The notes beneath the pieces are model-generated. The model had not been told where the DNA came from and did not search any database. It saw only the letters and a list, made by a program, of their open reading frames with translations. A stretch of DNA of 47,911 nt from contig JACMPG010000109.1 of the NCBI GenBank assembly GCA_014377625.1, positions 1 through 47,911 of the forward strand, read 5' to 3'. The translations under genes were made by a program, and so were the position numbers. Shown piece by piece: positions 41,546-47,911 of the stretch. The DNA is from Spirosoma sp. (GTDB lineage Bacteria; Bacteroidota; Bacteroidia; Cytophagales; Spirosomataceae). The stretch's first letter is position 1, and every line of letters starts with the position of its first letter.

Positions 41546-42736
41546 ATGTGTCAAAATCATGGTGTTGCCTACATCAGCCCCGGCGTGGTTGAAGTGCAGG
41601 AAATCGCGTATCCGAAACTGGCAATCGGCGACCGTAAATGTGAGCATGGTGTTATCCTGCAAATTGTTTCGACTAACATTTGCGGCAGCGACCAGCATAT
41701 GGTTCGGGGGCGCACCACAGCACCCACCGGGCTGGTACTGGGTCACGAAATAACCGGTCTGGTCATTGAAGCCGGGCGCGATGTCGAGTTCATCCGGGAA
41801 GGCGACCTGGTATCCGTACCGTTTAATATTGCCTGCGGACGCTGCCGTAACTGCAAAGTGGGTCAAACCGGTATTTGCCTGAATGTAAATCCGGCCCGGC
41901 CCGGTGCCGCTTATGGCTACGTCGATATGGGCGGCTGGGTGGGCGGTCAGGCCGAATACGTAATGGTGCCCTACGCTGATTTCAACCTGCTGAAGTTTCC
42001 CGATAAAGACCAGGCCATGGCTAAAATCCGGGACCTGACGCTTCTTTCCGACATTTTCCCAACGGGCTATCACGGCGCCGTTACGGCGGGTGTTGGACCG
42101 GGTTCCATTGTTTACGTGGCCGGAGCGGGACCTGTAGGTCTGGCCTGCGCGGCCTCCTGCCACTTGCTGGGGGCGGCAGTCGTTATTGTGGGCGACATGA
42201 TTCCGGAGCGACTGGAACAGGCCAAAAGCTTCGGTTGCGAAATTGTTGACCTGCGCAAAGAAATGCCACTGGCCGATCAGATCGCCGAAATTATTGGCGT
42301 ACCGGAAGTCGATTCTGCCGTTGACTGCGTGGGTTTTGAAGCCCACGGACACGGAGCCGATGCCGGGAAAGAACAACCCGCTACGGTGCTCAACGCAGCC
42401 ATGACCGTGACGCGGGCGGGTGGAGCCATCGGTATTCCCGGCCTGTACGTTACCGGCGATCCGGGTGCCTCTACGGAGGCTGCCAAGGAAGGAAACCTGT
42501 CTATTCGTATTGGCTTAGGCTGGGCAAAGTCGCACTCGTTCTACACGGGTCAGTGTCCGGTAATGAAGTACCACCGCCCGCTGATGAATGCGATTCTGTA
42601 CGACAAAATTCAGATTGCCAAAGCCGTAAACGTGGAAGTCATCAGCCTGGATAAAGCCCCGAAAGGCTACGCCGATTTCGACAAGGGAGCCGCCAAAAAA
42701 TTCGTTATCGACCCGCACGGATTGATTATGAATTAG
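41546..42736 (+). CDS. fdhA: Glutathione-independent formaldehyde dehydrogenase (zinc MDR family)
   Basis: 396 residues, the usual length for the Pseudomonas-type enzyme that oxidises formaldehyde with NAD while dismutating. The catalytic zinc region is TNICGSDQHMVRG with GHEITG. The structural zinc loop CGRCRNCKVGQTGIC has all four cysteines. The NAD-binding fold is VYVAGAGPVGLACAASCHLLGAAVVIVGD. The DCVGFEAHGHG and GWAKSHSFYTGQCPVMKY segments are typical of this subfamily rather than of ordinary alcohol dehydrogenases. It lies 79 bp after the frameshifted HbpS-like gene. Cytoplasmic; probable aldehyde detoxification. Confidence 0.88.
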   Translation: MCQNHGVAYISPGVVEVQEIAYPKLAIGDRKCEHGVILQIVSTNICGSDQHMVRGRTTAPTGLVLGHEITGLVIEAGRDVEFIREGDLVSVPFNIACGRCRNCKVGQTGICLNVNPARPGAAYGYVDMGGWVGGQAEYVMVPYADFNLLKFPDKDQAMAKIRDLTLLSDIFPTGYHGAVTAGVGPGSIVYVAGAGPVGLACAASCHLLGAAVVIVGDMIPERLEQAKSFGCEIVDLRKEMPLADQIAEIIGVPEVDSAVDCVGFEAHGHGADAGKEQPATVLNAAMTVTRAGGAIGIPGLYVTGDPGASTEAAKEGNLSIRIGLGWAKSHSFYTGQCPVMKYHRPLMNAILYDKIQIAKAVNVEVISLDKAPKGYADFDKGAAKKFVIDPHGLIMN

Positions 42737-42830
42737 CGGTCAGCTTAGTGTTGGATTTCAGATATTGGTACAGGGATGCTCCGCATTTCTGTACCTTTTT
42801 TTACGTTCATACCATCGCCACGTAGCCTCA

Positions 42831-42889
42831 TTTAACAAGGCTTAACAAACTTTAACAGACTGGCTGTTAGCACTATCCGTACCCTGCTG
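42831..42889 (+). promoter_or_regulatory. Tandem 10-bp TTAACA direct repeats upstream of the permease pseudogene
   Basis: Three consecutive decamers, TTTAACAAGG CTTAACAAAC TTTAACAGAC, are followed by TGGCTGTTAGCACTATCCGTACCCTGCTG. The stretch from CTTAACAAAC onward is nearly identical to 44915-44963 (about 46 of 49 positions). Exact 10-bp phasing of half-sites is the style of OmpR/PhoB-family operators. AACAG-ACTGG-CTGTT also makes a small inverted repeat. Confidence 0.65.
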
Positions 42890-42912
42890 GCGTAAATTAG
42901 ATACGAATAATT

Positions 42913-43278
42913 GTGGGTCCGAATTACCTTAAAATCGCTTTGCGCACCCTGCGTTCCCAACGGAGTTATACCCTGCTGAATACCATTGGTTTATCGGTAG
43001 GTATGGCGGGTGGCCTGCTCATTTTTCTGTTCCTGCGCCACCACCTCAGCACCGACCGGCACCACACCCACTACAACCGGCCTGGTGCTGATTGCCATCG
43101 TCATTGCCAGCCCACTTGCCTGGACATGGCTGACTGACTTCGCTTACAGGATCGACATTGCCTGGTGGGTGTTTGCGGTGGCGGGTTTACTGGCGGTGGG
43201 AATTGCGTTGTTGACCGTAAGTTTTCAGACATAAAGGCCGCACTGATGAATCCGGTGAAGTCGTTGCAGAGCGAGTAG
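42913..43278 (+). pseudogene. Internally deleted MacB/FtsX permease pseudogene
   Basis: It starts with GTG at 42913: MGPNYLKIALRTLRSQRSYTLLNTIGLSVGMAGGLLIFLFLRHHL, a normal permease N-terminus up to STDRHHTHYNR. It then jumps, with a frame change near 43080, straight to the extreme C-terminus: LVLIAIVIASPLAWTWLTDFAYRIDIAWWVFAVAGLLAVGIALLTVSFQ. About 690 codons are missing. A second 1-nt lesion in TTTCAGACATAAAG shifts the last residues (IKAALMNPVKSLQSE), whose frame ends at 43276-43278. The 5' flank, including the TTAACA repeats, resembles that of permease 5. Confidence 0.88.
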
Positions 43279-43299
43279 AGCCGCAACATATTGCGGCTC
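43278..43299. repeat. Short perfect palindrome after the permease pseudogene
   Basis: GAGCCGCAA-CATA-TTGCGGCTC (9-bp stem, 4-nt loop) starts on the last base of the TAG stop, exactly as the GAGACGCA palindrome does after permease 2. The stem sequences differ by compensating changes, so the structure seems conserved. Confidence 0.7.
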
Positions 43300-43356
43300 A
43301 CCCACGTCAGCAATCTCCCGCTTACGAACAAAGCAGAAAGGGCAGTTTCCAGCCGC

Positions 43357-43393
43357 TTACAAAGGTTTTACAATTCCTTTACAATGTTTTACC
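43357..43393 (+). promoter_or_regulatory. Four phased TTACA direct repeats
   Basis: TTACA, TTACA, TTACA and TTACC begin at 43357, 43368, 43379 and 43389 (spacing 11, 11, 10 bp). They end 5 bp before the proposed -33 element. Tandem half-sites on one helical face just upstream of a promoter fit binding of an OmpR/PhoB-type winged-helix protein. One is encoded second in this operon. Confidence 0.65.
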
Positions 43394-43397
43394 GGGC

Positions 43398-43432
43398 TTT
43401 TTCGATTCCTGAAAACGAGGGCTATACTTTTG
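43398..43432 (+). promoter_or_regulatory. Bacteroidetes-type promoter for the secreted protein/regulator operon
   Basis: TACTTTTG (43425-43432) is an exact TAnnTTTG -7 box. TTTTTC (43398-43403) is placed about 22 nt upstream as a partial -33 element. The ATG at 43460 is 27 nt past the -7 box. Confidence 0.6.
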
Positions 43433-43459
43433 GTTCGTTCCTTAAAAAAAATAGAAACC

Positions 43460-43936
43460 ATGAACGCTAAACTACTTGCTCTCGTCACGCTGCTACTGGG
43501 CGTAGCGGCCACATTTGCCCAACGCACTCCGTTGAGCGTATCACTGCGAACAGGCCAAAAGCAACCCGCCACCTCCTGCTATAATCCGTCGAGATTGGAC
43601 GTCAAACCGATCAATTACGCCACTTTTTCGGTTGCCAGCCGGGGCATATTGACCGTTGTACCGAACAAGTCAGAAACGGAATGCACCGGGCCGGTTCCGT
43701 TCCGAATTTACCTGCGCCGGAACGGTCAGGTTATCCAACAGGGCCTCTCCGACACAACCCGGTCGGTGATGAGCATTGAGGTGGCTTCTGTGCTGGCCAT
43801 CGCTAAATTTGGTGATGATCTGGTAATTGAACCCACCCAGAAAAGCCATGTCTCTGCCAAACGGACAATCAGAATTAAACCAGCGTTTAACAATGATTTA
43901 TTCTCATTTTTGAGAACCCCAAAAGACGGATGCTAA
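43460..43936 (+). CDS. Secreted protein of unknown function upstream of the membrane regulator
   Basis: 158 residues from the ATG at 43460 (MNAKLLALVTLLLGVAATFAQ, a clean type I leader); the track's 10 extra residues lie in the promoter leader. The mature protein is beta-rich (VASRGILTVVPN, PVPFRIYLRRNGQVIQQG, SVMSIEVASVLAIAKFGDDLVIEP, SAKRTIRIKP). It has three cysteines: two within the fold, SCYNP and ECTGP, and the last residue (KDGC). I recognise no family. It is followed after 22 bp by the membrane winged-helix protein, so the two form one unit. It may supply or carry the signal sensed by that protein's periplasmic domain; this is a hypothesis from position only. Confidence 0.7.
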   Translation: MNAKLLALVTLLLGVAATFAQRTPLSVSLRTGQKQPATSCYNPSRLDVKPINYATFSVASRGILTVVPNKSETECTGPVPFRIYLRRNGQVIQQGLSDTTRSVMSIEVASVLAIAKFGDDLVIEPTQKSHVSAKRTIRIKPAFNNDLFSFLRTPKDGC

Positions 43937-43958
43937 TGAACCGATACACCCCGTACGC

Positions 43959-44852
43959 ATGAAAAAGATAGTCCTCGTTCTGTCACTGTTGGTAGCCGGT
44001 TTGCTGTTTGCGCAGGTTAACAGGCTACCAGCCGCTACGGGCAGGACTGACCAACCTGACTTTACGCAGCAGGCGAATCTGGCTCTTCGGCGCACTGCCC
44101 ATCACCTCCTGCGCGAAGCCGGCGATTCTACCTCCCGGATTCCGGCGGTACAGCAAGTCCATGCCGCTACGTTCCAGATTCGGCTGGATCACGCCCTTAA
44201 CTATAAAAAGCTACCGGCCCTGTTGCAGCAATCACTGGCTCTGTATGCCCTTGACGATCCCTACGACGTAGCGGTTCTCGACTGCACAGCGGGCACGGTA
44301 CAGTTGGGCTATACCGTAACCGACCTGACTCAACGGAACGACGTGCCCTGCGTGGGTCGCGACCAGCAACCCGGGTGCTACACCATCCGGGTTTCGTTTA
44401 CCGGACGGGAGTCAAAAAAGGAGCCATTAGTACCTTGGGGCCTGTGGATAGCCGGTTTCGCATTGAGCGGTGGCGCCTACATGGTCTGGCGAAAAAGCAG
44501 CCGAACCACCCACCCTGCGCTACTAACGAAATCATTACCAGCAGCATCAGCCCCGTTAATTCAGGTAGGAAACCTGACGTTCGACGTCCTTAATCAAACG
44601 GTTGATGTTGCTGGCCAATCGCATGCCCTTACCTACCGGGAAGCCAAGCTGCTGCACCTGTTTCTTCGCCATCCGAATCAACTGCTAGCCCGCGATTTCA
44701 TCCTTAAATCAGTCTGGGAAGACGAAGGTATTATTGTGGGCCGCAGCATCGACGTCTTTGTATCCCGACTCCGTAAACACCTGCAACCCGATCCCAATCT
44801 GCATATCGTCGCCGTACATGGCGTGGGTTACCGGCTGGAAGTTCGCGTATAA
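43959..44852 (+). CDS. Membrane-anchored winged-helix transcriptional regulator, periplasmic N-terminus
   Basis: 297 residues. Residues 1-19 are a signal peptide or first anchor (MKKIVLVLSLLVAGLLFAQ). About 20-157 form a periplasmic domain with three cysteines (109, 131, 140) and no known family. Residues 158-177 are a transmembrane helix (LVPWGLWIAGFALSGGAYMVW) with a basic cytoplasmic side (RKSSR). About 200-297 are an OmpR/PhoB-type winged helix: GNLTFDVLNQTVDVAGQSHALTYREAKLLHLFLRHPNQLLARDFILKSVWED ... RSIDVFVSRLRKHL ... IVAVHGVGYRLEV. This is the reverse order of ToxR/CadC, where the DNA-binding domain is N-terminal. There is no receiver domain, so signalling would be direct. Candidate binding repeats lie upstream of this operon and of permease 5. 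Confidence 0.88.
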   Translation: MKKIVLVLSLLVAGLLFAQVNRLPAATGRTDQPDFTQQANLALRRTAHHLLREAGDSTSRIPAVQQVHAATFQIRLDHALNYKKLPALLQQSLALYALDDPYDVAVLDCTAGTVQLGYTVTDLTQRNDVPCVGRDQQPGCYTIRVSFTGRESKKEPLVPWGLWIAGFALSGGAYMVWRKSSRTTHPALLTKSLPAASAPLIQVGNLTFDVLNQTVDVAGQSHALTYREAKLLHLFLRHPNQLLARDFILKSVWEDEGIIVGRSIDVFVSRLRKHLQPDPNLHIVAVHGVGYRLEVRV

Positions 44853-44914
44853 TACCGGACCTCGCTGATGAATACGGGCAAATCACTACGTAGTGAGTGA
44901 CTACTAAAAAGGAG

Positions 44915-44963
44915 CTTAACAAACTTTAACAGACTGGCTGTTAGCACTATTTGTACCTTGCTG
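44915..44963 (+). promoter_or_regulatory. TTAACA repeat element upstream of permease 5
   Basis: CTTAACAAAC TTTAACAGAC TGGCTGTTAG CACTATTTGTACCTTGCTG is nearly identical to 42841-42889. The first 36 nt are the same. Only two of the three decamers seen in the other copy are kept. The element ends 21 nt before the permease ATG, so it likely contains or overlaps the promoter. Confidence 0.65.
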
Positions 44964-44984
44964 CCCTACTAAAGAGATAGCAGG

Positions 44985-47396
44985 ATGCTCCAGAATTACC
45001 TGAAAATCGCCCTTCGTAACCTGGTCCGGCGACGGTTCTACGCAGTCGTTACGCTTTTCGGCCTGACGGTTGGCCTGACGTTTCTACTACTCATCGGCAA
45101 CTATATTTCGGGCGAGTTAGCCGTGAATAAATCCCTCCGCCATGCCGGGCAGCAATACCTTTTGCAGAGCCAATGGAAGGTAAAAGAGATGGGCTATGAA
45201 ATTGGCTCGCTGGCGCCAATGGGACCAACACTCAAACGTCTGTATCCCAGCCTCGTTGCCAATTATTACCGCAACTACGGCGTTGGAGCAATCGTATCCA
45301 GCGCCCACCATCATTTTAAGGAAGTTGTTCAGGTTGGTGATTCTACGCTGCTCACCATGTTTGGTTTGCCAATGGTTTATGGCAATCCACAAACCGCACT
45401 TCTGGAGCCCAATTCAATCGTTATTACGTCGACGATGGCCCGGAAGTATTTTGGGCAGACCAGCGTACTCGGTCAAAAGCTTACTATCCAGACACCGGGG
45501 GCCGGTAAACAGCTTTTTACGGTCACGGGTGTACTGGAAGATTTGCCCAACAACAGCGTTACTCAACTGTCGGGTAGTGGGCAGGCCTTTATACCCATGA
45601 GCAGTTACGGCTACTTTGCCGATAAAGAAACACTGAACGCCTGGGACAACCGCACCCTGATTACGTACCTGGAACTGCAACCGGGTATCTCAGCCGACCA
45701 GCTTACCCAACCTTTTGTACAAACGCTGACGACATATACCCCGCCGAAAATACGGTCAAATTTGCGGGCTTATCTGAGTCCACTGACCACGTATTACCTG
45801 AAGGCGAATAACGGTATGGTTGAAAAAATGCTGCTGGCCCTCTCGCTTACCGGCCTGTTTATTCTGCTGATGGCCGTCGTTAACTTTGTCAATATCACCA
45901 TCGGCACGTCGGCCACCCGGCTTCGCGAGATTGGTGTCAGAAAAGTGCTGGGTGGGCTCAGGAAACAGCTCATTGGCCAGTTTCTGACCGAAGCCCTCCT
46001 GCTGACAACAGGAGCTACTATACTGGCCTTAGGCTGCCATGAACTCGTTAGATCTTCGTTTGCCGATTTGCTGGAACAGCCTGTTTCCTCGTTCGTTGAC
46101 TGGCCACCCATGGCAGGCGTAGGGCTGTTGGGTTTTGTATTATTCATTACGTTGCTGGCGGGTTTCTACCCGGCGTTTGTGCTGTCAAACCTGCCTTCTG
46201 TCGAGTCGCTCAGGGGCAAACTGGCGGTTTCCGGGCAAAAAGGAATCGGTCTTCGCCAGTCATTGATTGTCTTCCAGTTTACAGTCGCCATTTGCGTTTT
46301 TGCGGGGGCTGTTGTGATTGGCTGTCAGGTAACTTATTTTTTCAGCAAAGATTTAGGGTACCAGAAAGCACAAATCATGACGGTATCCTCCGTACCGCGC
46401 GACTGGTCTCCGGCGGGGGTGCAGCGCATGGAAGGGATCAGGAACCAACTGGCCCGCGTTCCTGGCGTGAGCGATGTCAGTTTATCATTCGAGGTTCCAG
46501 ACGGCAGTAGTAGTGGCAGTGTCGGTATTTATGCGGCCGGTCAGGACAGTACGCGGGCTATAATTGCCAGTACCGTTACTACCGATGAGCAGTTTGCTCA
46601 AACGTACGGGCTGAAACTAAAAGCGGGTACGTTCTTCCACGCCAACAGGGGTTCTGCCTATGATTCACTGCGCGTTGTCCTGAACGAATCTACGGCGAAA
46701 GCATTGGGCTGGACTAACCCGGATAAAGCAATAGGTCATTCCGTACGGTTTCGGGGCGGCACGTTTCAGGTTAGTGATATTCTGGCCGATTTTAACTTCG
46801 GTTCGCTCCACGAAACCATAAAGCCGCTGGTGTTTATTCAGGTCAGGCAAGACCCCATTTATCGCTATTTCTCGTTCCGCATTTCGCCGGGCAAGTTAGC
46901 TGAAACCGTAGCCGCCGTTGGCAGCGAATGGGCGCGGCTGTTTCCTGATGCGCCTTTTGCGTATGCGTTCATGGACGATACGCTCCAGAAACTTTATAAA
47001 ACAGAAATTCAACTACAGAAAGCCGCGCGATTAGCCACCGTTCTGGCTCTACTTATTGTTCTCCTCGGCATTTTCGGAATGGTGACGCTGAGCGTGGCCC
47101 GGCGCACAAAGGAGGTCGGTATTCGGAAAGTGCTGGGGGCTTCGGTGCCGGGTATTGTGGGGTTGTTTCTGCGAGAATACGCCCTGATTCTACTGATTGC
47201 CAACGCCATTGCCTGGCCCGCAGCGTATTGGTTTATGACTAACTGGCTGGCAGGATACGCGTACCACATCTCCCTGACCTGGTCACCGTTTGTGCTGGTG
47301 GGGCTTGGCATAGTGATACTGACAACCGGCGTAGTTAGTATACAGGTCATGCAAGCCGCGCTGATGAATCCGGTGAGGAGCTTACGGAGCGAATAG
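44985..47396 (+). CDS. MacB/FtsX-type ABC permease, copy 5
   Basis: 803 residues (MLQNYLKIALRNLVRRRFYAVVTLFGLTVGLTFLLLIGNY). FtsX block 1 is VNFVNITIGTSATRLREIGVRKVLGGLRKQLIGQFLTEALL. The second block is ARRTKEVGIRKVLGASVPGIVGLFLREYALILLIANAIAWPAAYWF. The tail is ALMNPVRSLRSE. The first periplasmic part (KSLRHAGQQYLLQSQWKVKEMGYEIGSLAPMGPTLKRLYPSL) is unlike copies 1-4. It has no ATPase or adaptor of its own nearby and lies 132 bp after the membrane winged-helix gene, with a dedicated TTAACA element. It may use the ATPase at 27.7 kb or one elsewhere. Confidence 0.93.
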   Translation: MLQNYLKIALRNLVRRRFYAVVTLFGLTVGLTFLLLIGNYISGELAVNKSLRHAGQQYLLQSQWKVKEMGYEIGSLAPMGPTLKRLYPSLVANYYRNYGVGAIVSSAHHHFKEVVQVGDSTLLTMFGLPMVYGNPQTALLEPNSIVITSTMARKYFGQTSVLGQKLTIQTPGAGKQLFTVTGVLEDLPNNSVTQLSGSGQAFIPMSSYGYFADKETLNAWDNRTLITYLELQPGISADQLTQPFVQTLTTYTPPKIRSNLRAYLSPLTTYYLKANNGMVEKMLLALSLTGLFILLMAVVNFVNITIGTSATRLREIGVRKVLGGLRKQLIGQFLTEALLLTTGATILALGCHELVRSSFADLLEQPVSSFVDWPPMAGVGLLGFVLFITLLAGFYPAFVLSNLPSVESLRGKLAVSGQKGIGLRQSLIVFQFTVAICVFAGAVVIGCQVTYFFSKDLGYQKAQIMTVSSVPRDWSPAGVQRMEGIRNQLARVPGVSDVSLSFEVPDGSSSGSVGIYAAGQDSTRAIIASTVTTDEQFAQTYGLKLKAGTFFHANRGSAYDSLRVVLNESTAKALGWTNPDKAIGHSVRFRGGTFQVSDILADFNFGSLHETIKPLVFIQVRQDPIYRYFSFRISPGKLAETVAAVGSEWARLFPDAPFAYAFMDDTLQKLYKTEIQLQKAARLATVLALLIVLLGIFGMVTLSVARRTKEVGIRKVLGASVPGIVGLFLREYALILLIANAIAWPAAYWFMTNWLAGYAYHISLTWSPFVLVGLGIVILTTGVVSIQVMQAALMNPVRSLRSE

Positions 47397-47453
47397 TATA
47401 TGGCAACATGGCCTTACGCTCCCCCCGCCAAAACCACATAACAAGGACGTATT

Positions 47454-47495
47454 GGCTGGCAATTTCTTATTTGTATGAATGGGAAATTGCCAGCC
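47454..47495. terminator. Hairpin between permease 5 and the Rad52-family gene
   Basis: GGCTGGCAATTTC (47454-47466) and GAAATTGCCAGCC (47483-47495) form a perfect 13-bp stem with a 16-nt AT-rich loop between two convergent genes. There is no long T-tract on either side, but position and symmetry suggest a shared terminator. Confidence 0.65.
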
Positions 47496-47503
47496 AGTTA
47501 TTG

Positions 47504-47911
47504 CTATACGGGCTTAGCAGCCGGGCGGGCGTGTTCGGCTTTAAGTACCACCACGTCGCGAACGGTGCCACCCGCGTTGATTTTCTCTACCATCTTGTCG
47601 AGCAACGGCGTAGCCCAGTTGGGAATGTACTTGTCCGTGGTTTCTACGAATACCCTCGGAAAATCGTAGAGCGAGCGGCCCAGGCCAAATTGTACAGCAC
47701 AGCGTTTCATCGCGTCGCTGATGCCGCCCTTTACGGGTTCGATGTCGGTTCGGCTGGCTCCGTCGGTCTTTTTGACAACCGTACCACCGGCCATCGACAC
47801 CGTGATGGTACACAGAAACCCACCGTCAATTTCCTTGATTTCGTTTTGCCAGTTGGCCCAGCCAAACTGCTCGTCGAAGCGCTGCATGACGCAGCGGTTG
47901 GTGATGTAGGG
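47504..47911 (-). CDS. Rad52/Rad22-family DNA repair protein, 5' end beyond the window
   Basis: The reading is open from the window edge (PYITNRCVMQRFDEQFGWANWQNEIKEID) to a TAG at 47504, so the track's Met at 47887 is internal. The segment has the Rad52/Rad22 fold signature: FGWANWQNEI, GGFLCTITVSM, KTDGASRTDIEPVKGGISDAMKRCAVQFGLGRSLYDFPRVFVE. Such proteins anneal single-stranded DNA during recombination. In bacteria they occur on chromosomes (DdrA-like) and in phages (single-strand annealing proteins). The tail, VVLKAEHARPAAKPV, is short and non-conserved. Nothing else phage-like is visible before the edge. Confidence 0.85.
   Translation of the reverse strand, partial: PYITNRCVMQRFDEQFGWANWQNEIKEIDGGFLCTITVSMAGGTVVKKTDGASRTDIEPVKGGISDAMKRCAVQFGLGRSLYDFPRVFVETTDKYIPNWATPLLDKMVEKINAGGTVRDVVVLKAEHARPAAKPV

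Noticed and set aside
44915-44963. Considered TATTTG in this element as the -7 box of permease 5
   Set aside because: It does not fit TAnnTTTG, and the other copy has TATCCG at that position, so the promoter core cannot be placed.
47504-47911. Considered the Rad52-family gene as evidence for a prophage at the right edge
   Set aside because: Chromosomal Rad52-family genes exist, and no other phage-type gene is visible before the window ends.

Overview
This window is chromosomal DNA from a Bacteroidota bacterium, most likely a Cytophagales member of the Spirosoma/Larkinella type (family Spirosomataceae). That placement is inferred from family content and style: FtsX/MacB-type permeases ending in a conserved KSLRSE tail, DUF6089 barrels, Dabb and Gfo/Idh/MocA proteins with twin-arginine-like leaders, curlin-repeat proteins, an Uma2 protein, general lack of Shine-Dalgarno sequences, and several matches to the Bacteroidetes -7 box TAnnTTTG. 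Base composition is moderately GC-rich. I saw no rRNA, tRNA, CRISPR array or intact insertion sequence.

Layout. 1-1100: edge of a secreted-protein gene and a decayed stretch in which a response-regulator receiver fragment runs into a frameshifted DinB-like remnant. 1113-6390 (minus): M23 peptidase, two DUF6089 barrel proteins, NAD kinase, CBS protein, alpha/beta hydrolase. 6647-9069: FAD oxidoreductase and a convergent FG-GAP lipoprotein. 9092-13930: two curlin-repeat (functional amyloid) genes lying between a broken copy and the intact copy of a GH113-like glycosidase gene. 14102-23280: housekeeping and secreted enzymes (MsrA, MFS carrier, MOSC protein, metallophosphoesterase, GH5 glycosidase, Dabb protein, AlaS, MerR regulator). 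23330-39349: an NtrC-type two-component system facing a MacA-like adaptor, a MacB/LolD-like ATPase and four large FtsX permeases. 39517-42736: oxidoreductases and a frameshifted GlcG/HbpS gene. 42831-47396: an internally deleted permease pseudogene, a secreted protein, a membrane-anchored winged-helix regulator and a fifth permease. The right edge holds a partial Rad52-family gene.

How the genes work together. The strongest system is 23.3-39.3 kb. A cytoplasmic-type histidine kinase and a sigma54 activator (GAFTDA loop, Fis-type HTH) are divergent from the adaptor gene. The gap between them contains two phased TGTCCG-N4-CGGACA palindromes and a near-consensus -24/-12 promoter (TGGCAC-N5-TGGCA), so a complete enhancer/promoter/activator set is visible in about 110 bp. 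One ATPase and one adaptor appear to serve several permeases.

The second candidate system is 42.8-47.4 kb. A protein with an N-terminal signal/anchor, a periplasmic domain, one transmembrane helix and a C-terminal OmpR-type DNA-binding domain is co-transcribed with a small secreted protein. TTACA/TTAACA direct repeats with 10-11 bp phasing lie upstream of its own operon, of the permease pseudogene and of the intact permease. I infer a one-component, membrane-to-DNA circuit controlling FtsX permeases; that link is untested.
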